Translations under genes and position numbers: made by a program
Notes under the pieces: generated by a model
Seen by the model: the letters and a program-made list of their open reading frames with translations, nothing else
The model's database searches: none
Told to the model about the DNA's origin: nothing
Source of the DNA: Spirochaeta sp.
GTDB taxonomy: Bacteria; Spirochaetota; Spirochaetia; DSM-2461
Direction: 5' to 3'
Length of the DNA: 5,788 bases
NCBI GenBank assembly: GCA_030592625.1
Contig: JAUVIY010000179.1
Span: 1-5,788 of the forward strand
Shown: piece after piece, positions 1 through 4,338 of the stretch
Layout of the letters: the number at the start of each line of letters is the position of its first letter
How positions within the stretch are numbered: the stretch's first letter is position 1

Positions 1-2
1 AA

Positions 3-50
3 AAGGCCTTGGACACAGGGCTCCTGGACAAGATAATCGGAATTGGATGA
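3..50 (+). CDS. C-terminal end of an upstream gene (partial)
   Basis: Frame 3 is open from the window edge and ends at a TGA at 48-50. It encodes KALDTGLLDKIIGIG, which reads like a plausible soluble-protein C-terminus. Only 15 residues are visible, so no family can be named. The other two forward frames give less protein-like sequence: one stops at 34-36, and the other runs into the barrel-protein frame. The gene would end 92 bp before the next start on the same strand, so co-transcription is possible. Confidence is low because any 48-base open stretch can arise by chance. Confidence 0.35.
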   Translation, partial: KALDTGLLDKIIGIG

Positions 51-130
51 GGACTCTCGCAGGGTTGCGCCAGAGGTCACCAGAATATACAGAGGTGGAA
101 ACAAGACCATCGGCGTTATACTGCAGATTG

Positions 131-136
131 GGAAGG
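131..136 (+). promoter_or_regulatory. Shine-Dalgarno that decides the start of the barrel protein
   Basis: GGAAGG lies 6 bases before the ATG at 143. This, and the signal peptide that begins exactly there, favour 143 over the in-frame ATG at 47, whose extra 32 residues are polar and unlike a secreted N-terminus. A weak -10-like TATACT (117-122) lies just upstream but has only a poorly spaced TGGAAA (96-101) as partner, so a promoter here is not claimed. Confidence 0.6.
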
Positions 137-142
137 CAGGGA

Positions 143-940
143 ATGAAAAAAGTACTGGTTCTGATTCTGACAGTTTTTTCGGTCGTATTCGTCGGGGCTG
201 CAGAGGTTACTCTGCGTGTCATGCCCTCCCCCCAGACTCCTGAAGCCGATTTCGCTGCAGAAGCCACCGGCGGCTCGGATGTGGGTGTCGGCTACGGGCA
301 TCTCTGGCTCAAGGATTCCGCTTCGGCCACTCTGGATGGTGCGGTAGCCGGAGTTCTGTACCGCGGAGTCATCGGCGACAGTGTGGGTTATACGATTTCA
401 CCGCTCTTCGGCGGGATGTATTTCGGTGATTTAGAAGGGTACAAGGCGGATTCCTATTCGGTGGGGGCCGGCTTTTCCTTCGGAGGCCGTCTTGTCGGCA
501 GGCCTGAATCGAGCAATGTCATCCTGTTCGGCGGCGGACTGTATTCCTATACGATGGACAGGAACGAAGATATATCAGGGGAGTACGCTCTGAACGCACA
601 TTTCCTGGGTTTTTCAGCCGGGGTGAAAACTCAAGTAGCTCTGGCCCGATTTGTCAGGATAATCCCGTTTTATGTGTATCTGGGGGGCGGGGGTCGGTAT
701 TCTTCTTCATTCGATCCGGCACTTCCATTACCGATTGAAGAGAGCCAGGGTGGACTCGGCTATCAAGATGCCCATCTGCTGGGACTTGATTTCAACATCT
801 ATGGTGTGTCCGCCAAAATTGTGGCCGATCTGTTTCGGGATGATTTCAGGTCTTTCACCATCTGGGTGGAAATCGGAAAGACGGTCCGTGGTATCAGACG
901 TGTTACCGGGGTGTACAAGCAGCCTGAGACCGATTTCTGA
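143..940 (+). CDS. Secreted, probable outer-membrane beta-barrel protein, function unknown
   Basis: The 265-residue product begins with a classical signal peptide: MKK, then a hydrophobic core at about residues 4-18, then a small-residue cleavage site near GAA-E (18-21). The mature part is rich in Gly, aromatic residues and alternating polar/hydrophobic stretches (for example about 47-56, 67-75, 81-94, 104-116, 125-137, 152-167, 171-183, 210-230 and 236-245). These look like amphipathic beta strands of a small barrel. The mature protein has no cysteine. I do not recognise a named family, and the last residues do not form an obvious C-terminal barrel signature (it ends ETDF). The start is set by the signal peptide and an SD at 131-136. 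The 3' end overlaps the convergent arsR gene by 38 bp (903-940). Nothing ties its function to the metalloid genes. A soluble periplasmic protein is the main alternative. Confidence 0.72.
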   Translation: MKKVLVLILTVFSVVFVGAAEVTLRVMPSPQTPEADFAAEATGGSDVGVGYGHLWLKDSASATLDGAVAGVLYRGVIGDSVGYTISPLFGGMYFGDLEGYKADSYSVGAGFSFGGRLVGRPESSNVILFGGGLYSYTMDRNEDISGEYALNAHFLGFSAGVKTQVALARFVRIIPFYVYLGGGGRYSSSFDPALPLPIEESQGGLGYQDAHLLGLDFNIYGVSAKIVADLFRDDFRSFTIWVEIGKTVRGIRRVTGVYKQPETDF

Positions 941-1235
941 TAAGCTCCATATCGGCTTCTATGACGTCTTTCCCGGACACCCGGTCGGAGAGCATTTCCA
1001 GAAGATTTACGGCTTCATCATCGGCAATGGAACACTGTACCCATCGGCCCTTTTTGTCCTGACGTATCAGTCCTGATTCCTTGAGTACCTTCAGATGGGC
1101 CGAGAGGGTGCCGCCGGCGATATCCAGAACTTCCAGAAGCTCGCAGGAACACAAGGATCGTTCCCGGAGCATCATCATAATCCGGAATCTGTTTTCTTCA
1201 CCCAGGGCTTTGAGCTGAACAATCAGTCTGTCCAT
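903..1235 (-). CDS. ArsR/SmtB-family metal(loid)-sensing transcriptional repressor
   Basis: The 110-residue protein has the full winged-helix ArsR fold: an N-terminal helix with ALGEENRFRIMMML (10-23), a recognition segment GGTLSAHLKVLKESGLI (41-57), and a wing RQDKKGRWVQCSI (58-70). Cys29 and Cys31 in SLCSCELL sit where ArsR proteins carry the CxC arsenite/antimonite site (ELCVCDLC in the E. coli type); the third Cys is Leu34 here. Cys68 in the wing and Cys107 near the C-terminus are possible extra ligands. Such proteins bind an operator as homodimers and release it on metal(loid) binding. The gene diverges from the permease, and a 16-bp palindrome lies between them, so it probably represses the permease and itself. 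ATG 1235 is the only in-frame standard start after the stop at 1245-1247, but the SD lies 13 bases away (see mini-ORF). The true inducer (As, Sb, another metal or a redox signal) cannot be read from sequence. Confidence 0.93.
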   Translation of the reverse strand: MDRLIVQLKALGEENRFRIMMMLRERSLCSCELLEVLDIAGGTLSAHLKVLKESGLIRQDKKGRWVQCSIADDEAVNLLEMLSDRVSGKDVIEADMELIRNRSQAACTPR

Positions 1236-1243
1236 GCCGACAT
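1223..1243 (-). other. Six-codon mini-ORF overlapping the arsR start
   Basis: On the - strand, AGGAGAGG (1249-1256) lies 5 bases before an ATG at 1243 that opens MSAWTD and stops at 1223-1225, 10 bases inside arsR in another frame. The same SD is 13 bases from the arsR ATG at 1235. Ribosomes may therefore load on the mini-ORF and reinitiate on arsR, or the SD may simply serve arsR at a long spacing. The sequence shows the geometry only; a functional role is inference. Confidence 0.3.
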
Positions 1244-1259
1244 TTTATCCTCTCCTGTC

Positions 1260-1288
1260 TGGACATTCTCTAGCAACGGAACTATATT
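1260..1288 (+). promoter_or_regulatory. Sigma70-type promoter of the permease operon
   Basis: TGGACA (1260-1265) and TATATT (1283-1288) are separated by exactly 17 bases. Each matches the sigma70 consensus at five of six positions. Transcription would start near 1295 and give a leader of about 35 bases before the ATG at 1329. The -10 hexamer overlaps the left half of the palindrome at 1284-1299, the classical position for repression by an ArsR dimer. A clear arsR promoter on the other strand is less obvious: TATAGT (complement of 1281-1286) is a good -10 but lacks a recognisable -35. Confidence 0.65.
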
Positions 1289-1299
1289 TAGCTAAATAT
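1284..1299. promoter_or_regulatory. Perfect 16-bp palindrome, probable ArsR operator
   Basis: ATATTTAGCTAAATAT is its own reverse complement. It lies between the divergent arsR and permease genes and covers the permease -10 and expected start site. ArsR/SmtB regulators typically bind AT-rich dyads of this kind. A second, offset inverted repeat, GCAACG (1273-1278) and CGTTGC (1300-1305), brackets it with 5 extra bases on the left. That repeat could extend the operator or mark a second site. Confidence 0.72.
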
Positions 1300-1328
1300 C
1301 GTTGCGTTGAGAATTGGGGAATTGGTTG

Positions 1329-2378
1329 ATGTTTGAAGTGTTCACGAAACTGGCGGACTGGATTACCTACGATGTCGCTGGACTGGCTGTCGACAACAGG
1401 TGGGCTCAGGTTCTTCATTTCTTTGTTGAAGATACCATAAAGATATATGTCCTGGTGACGGTGATGATTTTTTTCATCGGGATATTTCGTGCCGGAGTGA
1501 ACAGCGATCTAATTCGGTCCTACCTTTCGGGCAAGAAGCGTCTGGCCGGTTACATCCTGGCCAGCGGTTTCGGAGCTGTGACTCCTTTCTGCTCATGTTC
1601 CAGCATCCCCCTCTTCCTCGGATTCACCAGCGCCCGTATTCCTCTGGGCATCACTATGGCTTTTCTCATCACATCCCCGATGATAAATGAGGTGGCCATT
1701 ATCCTGATGGGCGGATTGCTGGGATGGCGCTTTCTCATCCTCTATGTCCTTCTGGGAATGGGAGCGGGTATTCTCGGCGGGGCATTCCTCGACCGGATCG
1801 GGGCGGAACAGTACCTTATGCCCATTGGACAAAAGGCGCTGAAAAGGGGCGATACTGCCGGCGATGCCGCACAGGTCGCTGAGGCTGCCGAAGCGGGGAA
1901 GGCCGTTGTGTCTGGGGTGGCCTCCGATGCAGGGAAGGCAATTCCCCGCCGGATCCGCATCAGTTTCCGTGAGAGGCTCGATTTCGCTTTCGGAGAAACC
2001 ATTGTTATATTGAAGCGGATCTGGTTCTGGATTCTGGTGGGTGTCGGAGCGGGAGCCGTTATCCATGGTTTTGTACCGGAGGAATTCATCTCTGATAATC
2101 TGGGTGCCGGCCAGTGGTGGAGTGTTCCCGCGGCGGTGCTGCTGGGGATTCCCCTGTACGGCGGTGCAAGTGCCACGGTTCCTGTGGTGAGCAGCCTGAT
2201 TGTCAAAGGGCTGCCGGTGGGAACCGCGACGGTATTCATGATGAGCGTGGTGGCTGTGAGTTTTCCCGAGTTCATTATGCTTAAACAGGTGATGAAAGGC
2301 CGTCTGCTTGTTATCTTTTTCGCGATGCTGCTGGTATTCTTCACCCTTGCCGGATGGATACTGAATCTGGCGTTGTAA
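1329..2378 (+). CDS. UPF0718/ArsP-type permease (DUF318 family)
   Basis: The 349-residue polytopic inner-membrane protein carries the family hallmark TPFCSCSSIP (85-94), followed by ARIPLGITMAFLITSPMINE (102-121). The second half carries a related segment, GIPLYGGASATVPVVSSL (273-290) with GLPVGTA, as expected for a two-repeat transporter. Hydrophobic segments lie at about 37-55, 73-99, 107-120, 122-156, 230-249, 264-291, 297-315 and 324-347. A polar Ala/Gly-rich loop (about 168-212) separates the halves. Members include ArsP, which exports trivalent organoarsenicals, and many with unknown substrates. ATG 1329 is chosen because GGGGA (1316-1320) is 8 bases upstream; a TTG at 1314 is in frame but has no SD. 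ArsR upstream and the CxxC protein downstream support metal(loid) or thiol-linked export. The substrate is inferred, not shown. Confidence 0.9.
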   Translation: MFEVFTKLADWITYDVAGLAVDNRWAQVLHFFVEDTIKIYVLVTVMIFFIGIFRAGVNSDLIRSYLSGKKRLAGYILASGFGAVTPFCSCSSIPLFLGFTSARIPLGITMAFLITSPMINEVAIILMGGLLGWRFLILYVLLGMGAGILGGAFLDRIGAEQYLMPIGQKALKRGDTAGDAAQVAEAAEAGKAVVSGVASDAGKAIPRRIRISFRERLDFAFGETIVILKRIWFWILVGVGAGAVIHGFVPEEFISDNLGAGQWWSVPAAVLLGIPLYGGASATVPVVSSLIVKGLPVGTATVFMMSVVAVSFPEFIMLKQVMKGRLLVIFFAMLLVFFTLAGWILNLAL

Positions 2379-2383
2379 GTACA

Positions 2384-2396
2384 ATATCAAGGAGTA
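2384..2396. repeat. Left copy of a 13-bp direct repeat (ATATCAAGGAGTA)
   Basis: ATATCAAGGAGTA occurs here and again at 2522-2534, immediately flanking the inverted-repeat element. It contains the Shine-Dalgarno AAGGAG (2389-2394). The best explanation is a target-site duplication. This copy no longer precedes the thioredoxin-like start codon; 6 bases after it comes a GTG (2401) that opens only a 14-codon frame ending at 2445. Confidence 0.75.
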
Positions 2397-2521
2397 TAGA
2401 GTGTTCCCCACCTTGTCACAAAACCCGCTAATGCCCCTCATTTGACTCTGGGAAAGTGTTGTTTCTGCTTGAAATGGAAATTAATGGGGTTTTGACAAAA
2501 GTGTGACAAGGTGGGGAACAC
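2397..2521. mobile_element. 125-bp MITE-like non-autonomous element
   Basis: The right boundary ends in TGTGACAAGGTGGGGAACAC (2502-2521), the exact reverse complement of GTGTTCCCCACCTTGTCACA (2401-2420). Similarity continues inward after about 9 unmatched bases: AAAACCC-CTAAT on the left pairs with ATTAATGGGGTTTT (2480-2493) on the right. The full terminal repeats are thus about 33-36 bp and imperfect. The right arm contains TTGTCA twice (- strand), the left arm once. Flanks are a 13-bp direct repeat. The core is too short to encode a transposase. Deleting the element and one repeat leaves a 23-bp gap with a normally placed SD before the next gene. The four bases TAGA (2397-2400) lie outside the inverted repeat, so the exact left end is uncertain. 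I cannot assign a parent IS family. Confidence 0.7.
2401..2521. repeat. 20-bp perfect inverted repeat with 81-base loop region
   Basis: The arms at 2401-2420 and 2502-2521 pair perfectly, so transcripts through the operon can form a long stable stem between the permease and thioredoxin-like cistrons. No T-run follows the right arm, so it is not a typical intrinsic terminator. It may shield the permease mRNA from 3' decay or hinder expression of the downstream gene. This role is inference; the pairing is directly visible. Confidence 0.8.
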
Positions 2522-2534
2522 ATATCAAGGAGTA
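2522..2534. repeat. Right copy of the 13-bp direct repeat, supplying the working SD
   Basis: This is the second copy of ATATCAAGGAGTA. Its AAGGAG (2527-2532) lies 7 bases before the ATG at 2540, ideal spacing, so this copy is the active ribosome-binding site of the thioredoxin-like gene. If the comparison is extended four bases beyond the repeat, two of the four match (TAGA versus CATA), so the strict duplication is 13 bp. Confidence 0.75.
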
Positions 2535-2539
2535 CATAA

Positions 2540-2788
2540 ATGAAAATCGAAATCTTCGGCATTGGTTGCCCCAACTGCATGAAAATGGAAGCCAATGCGA
2601 TAAAAGCCATAGAAGAAGTTGGTCTGGAAGCTGAAGTTATCAAGGTGGACAGTCTCGAGGAAATCGTAACCCGGGGGGTGATGGGAACGCCTGCTATTGC
2701 TATCGACGGAGAGATGAAGAGCAGCGGCAAGGTTTTGAATGTGAAGCAGGTGAAGGCACTGCTGGTTAAATTTATTGAAGAGGATTAA
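2540..2788 (+). CDS. Small thioredoxin-like CxxC redox protein (redox-active disulfide protein 2 type)
   Basis: The 82-residue cytosolic protein has a compact thioredoxin-like fold: strand MKIEIFGIG (1-9), active site CPNC (Cys10-Cys13), helix MKMEANAIKAIEEVGL (14-29), strand EVIKV (32-36), and the cis-proline turn MGTPAIAIDGE (48-58) with Pro51. It is shorter than thioredoxin (about 105-110) and lacks the extra N-terminal strand and helix, matching the archaeal MTH895-like and redox_disulf_2 group. Genes of this type are often found beside UPF0718 permeases and ArsR regulators, so it probably reduces a disulfide in, or passes a thiol-bound metal(loid) to, the permease. This partnership is inferred from position. 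The SD is in the duplicated repeat. The 3' end overlaps vapC by 17 bp on the other strand. Confidence 0.9.
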   Translation: MKIEIFGIGCPNCMKMEANAIKAIEEVGLEAEVIKVDSLEEIVTRGVMGTPAIAIDGEMKSSGKVLNVKQVKALLVKFIEED

Positions 2789-3200
2789 TCCAGTCCAATT
2801 CCTTGAACCTTGAGAAATCCGCGTCGCTACTGGCCAGCTTGGCGCCCAGTTCTATAGCCAGGGCGGCCAGATGAACATCAGTTGTAAGTTTCCCGGAACC
2901 GCCGCTTTCCTGAAAAAGCCGCTGCATAATCTCCACATGACGCGTACCGGGAACGGCGATTTTCACCGAAGGCAAGCTCAGAATCTCCGACATGATTGCC
3001 AGCAGCTCATTCGGTTTCAAAGGATTGTTCACCAGTTTCGGATTCGAAAGCAGCCTGACAAAGCCGAGAACTACGACCCACGGGACCCCAATCTGTTCAG
3101 GTCCCGTAACAAGCGATTGCCACCATTCCCTGGCTTGATTGTGCTCAGTGCTGCCGGAATTGTGTGCATAAATCAGCAGATTAATATCGGGAATTATCAA
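2772..3200 (-). CDS. vapC: VapC-type PIN-domain ribonuclease toxin
   Basis: The 142-residue protein spans a whole PIN domain. Asp5 in IIPDINLLIYA is the first metal ligand. Asp108 in KLTTDVHLAALAIELGA (104-120) is the central one. Asp126 and Asp128 in ASSDADF (123-129) form the distal acidic cluster. The second acidic residue common in PIN toxins is not evident: the corresponding helix reads GVPWVVVLGFVRLLSNP (38-54), with Phe where Glu is usual. A hydrophobic residue here occurs in a PIN subfamily I recall, so activity is not excluded. VapC toxins cleave tRNA or rRNA with Mg2+/Mn2+ and are held inactive by VapB. Translation starts at TTG 3200 in a TTGA overlap with the vapB stop, with GAGG (3208-3211) 7 bases upstream. 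No in-frame ATG is available, so coupling to vapB and weak initiation would keep toxin below antitoxin. Confidence 0.9.
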   Translation of the reverse strand: MIIPDINLLIYAHNSGSTEHNQAREWWQSLVTGPEQIGVPWVVVLGFVRLLSNPKLVNNPLKPNELLAIMSEILSLPSVKIAVPGTRHVEIMQRLFQESGGSGKLTTDVHLAALAIELGAKLASSDADFSRFKELDWINPLQ

Positions 3201-3454
3201 TAACCGGCCTCAATCTCATCATAGAGCTGGTTCAGTTTGTTTTCATCGATTCCGTTCTTCAAACCGAAATCCACCACCCTGACTTTGTATTCCACAGCCG
3301 GTTCCGAGACTTCCATTTGATTCAGTCCGGCAGAGAGTGCTTCATTCACAACATCTTTGTATGATCGATTCTGTTTTTCGGCTATTGTCCGAAGCCGGGT
3401 ATCAACCTCATCCCCAATCGTCAAAGTGGTTCTCATGGTATGAATTTGAAACAT
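3197..3454 (-). CDS. vapB: VapB-type ribbon-helix-helix antitoxin
   Basis: The 85-residue protein has the family's N-terminal DNA-binding ribbon MRTTLTIGDEV (7-17), followed by helices DTRLRTIAEKQ (18-28) and SYKDVVNEALSAGLNQ (31-46). The acidic C-terminal tail, ending DENKLNQLYDEIEAGY, would wrap VapC. ATG 3454 is annotated because GAGG lies 4-5 bases upstream. ATG 3436 (MRTTLTI, 79 residues) matches the usual family start but has no SD and would need leaderless translation. A TTG at 3457 is directly against the SD and unlikely. The stop overlaps the vapC start by 4 bases. VapB alone or with VapC normally represses its own promoter; an ACATCA-N6-TGATGT dyad at the start is a candidate site. 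The gene begins 21 bp after the MYG1 stop on the same strand. Confidence 0.88.
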   Translation of the reverse strand: MFQIHTMRTTLTIGDEVDTRLRTIAEKQNRSYKDVVNEALSAGLNQMEVSEPAVEYKVRVVDFGLKNGIDENKLNQLYDEIEAGY

Positions 3455-3478
3455 CAACCCTCTGATGTCAAGGCATCA
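3451..3478. promoter_or_regulatory. Candidate vapBC operator and internal promoter
   Basis: ACATCA (3451-3456) and TGATGT (3463-3468) form a perfect 6-bp dyad with a 6-base spacer. TGATG (3463-3467) also pairs with CATCA (3474-3478), giving overlapping half-sites across the MYG1-vapB junction. On the - strand, TTGACA (complement of 3466-3471) is a perfect -35, but the best -10 at 17 bases (CAAATT) matches only three of six positions. Such a promoter would start transcription close to ATG 3436. This fits VapB autoregulation but is not proven. Confidence 0.4.
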
Positions 3479-4324
3479 AATTATTGATTCAGCTACGATT
3501 CGCCGCCACTCGTCTTTATTCGCCGGCCTGAATCTCATCAGGAACCCGCCCTGGTGATTGAACACAACGTATCTGGCTTCCGCACGAGAAAAGTCCAGGA
3601 TATCGTGACCGATGTCGGTCCGGTACAGGGTGCGGATTGAGGGATCTTTCTTGTCGTAACCGTATACGACTGCGGCACCATTTTCGTTGATGATGTTCCT
3701 GTCGATTCCGTGGAGTCCGTCGAACACTTCGATTGGGGGATGTTCCATATAGGTCAGAACCGTCACACCGCCGATGTCTTCGGTTACCAGGCGTCCCGGG
3801 AAGGCCACCCATTCGGCGGCAGCTTTTTTCACTTCTTCGAAATTGATTATCTCCGACAGGCCCCGGGCCACGATGTTCAGGACGGTAGACGGATCGTTCT
3901 CGAAGATTCTGACCAGGAGCTGCTGGGAGAAGCTCCAATAGTCCCGGCTCTCACCGACGACTTCGGAATCCGCCAGGCTTCGAGCTCCCTTTGTGTCTAC
4001 TTTGGAAACCAGTTCGAAATACGTATGCAGATCGCTGCCCTCCAGCTCGGGAAATAGATGGTTGAAGAGCATCAGGGCGGCGCTGGGAAGTTCCTTATCC
4101 TGATGATGATCGAAGAGACGGCGTTCCGGGTTATATTCCAGACCGCAGTCGATAACCCAGCAATTGGCGGGAACGCTTCCCGCATCCACCATCTCAGCGG
4201 CATCGTTGGAATTCATGCGCCGGATCTCAGCGGGAGACTCTCCCCGGTATACCGCCAGGGCTGCTATGGCCAGTACTTCGTCGATATGGGCTTTTCCGGA
4301 ATGGGTGATGACGGTGTAAGGCAT
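3476..4324 (-). CDS. MYG1-family DHH-type metal-dependent hydrolase/nuclease
   Basis: The 282-residue protein opens with VITHSGKAHIDEVLAIAAL (5-23), the MYG1 signature (THxGxxHxDE) that forms part of the metal site. It continues with VIDCG (57-61) and the DHHQ motif (Asp72-His73-His74-Gln75) in ERRLFDHHQDKELPSAAL. These place it in the DHH phosphoesterase superfamily. Eukaryotic MYG1 is a 3'-5' RNA exonuclease; bacterial members are mostly uncharacterised, so RNA or nucleotide hydrolysis is inferred from family. The length is slightly below the eukaryotic proteins after removal of their targeting peptide. ATG 4324 is chosen because the motif starts 4-7 residues later. An in-frame start at 4447 would add 41 unlikely residues inside the flavodiiron gene. 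The gene lies 14 bp after the flavodiiron stop, with only a weak AGGA (4337-4340, 12 bases upstream), suggesting translational coupling. Confidence 0.88.
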   Translation of the reverse strand: MPYTVITHSGKAHIDEVLAIAALAVYRGESPAEIRRMNSNDAAEMVDAGSVPANCWVIDCGLEYNPERRLFDHHQDKELPSAALMLFNHLFPELEGSDLHTYFELVSKVDTKGARSLADSEVVGESRDYWSFSQQLLVRIFENDPSTVLNIVARGLSEIINFEEVKKAAAEWVAFPGRLVTEDIGGVTVLTYMEHPPIEVFDGLHGIDRNIINENGAAVVYGYDKKDPSIRTLYRTDIGHDILDFSRAEARYVVFNHQGGFLMRFRPANKDEWRRIVAESII

Positions 4325-4338
4325 TATGTGTCGGAATC

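Noticed and set aside
47..142. Upstream ATG at 47 as start of the barrel protein
   Set aside because: It would bury the signal peptide behind 32 polar residues. The ATG at 143 has a good SD and starts the signal peptide directly.
1593..2441. Long - strand open frame (282 codons), with another of 200 codons at 1742-2344, opposite the permease
   Set aside because: They lie antisense to a clear membrane protein and have low-complexity, His/Gln/Pro/Ser/Thr-rich translations with no domain. They are shadows of the permease codon pattern.
2401..2521. Intrinsic terminator after the permease
   Set aside because: The 81-base separation of the arms and absence of a T-run after the right arm do not fit. 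The flanking 13-bp direct repeat fits an insertion better.
2428..2730. 100-codon - strand frame across the element and thioredoxin-like gene
   Set aside because: It runs antisense to the CxxC protein and through the inverted repeat, with no recognisable domain or SD.
3516..3938. 140-codon - strand frame inside the MYG1 gene
   Set aside because: It is in a shifted frame of a well-supported gene; Arg/Pro/Gly-rich translation is typical of an out-of-frame shadow.
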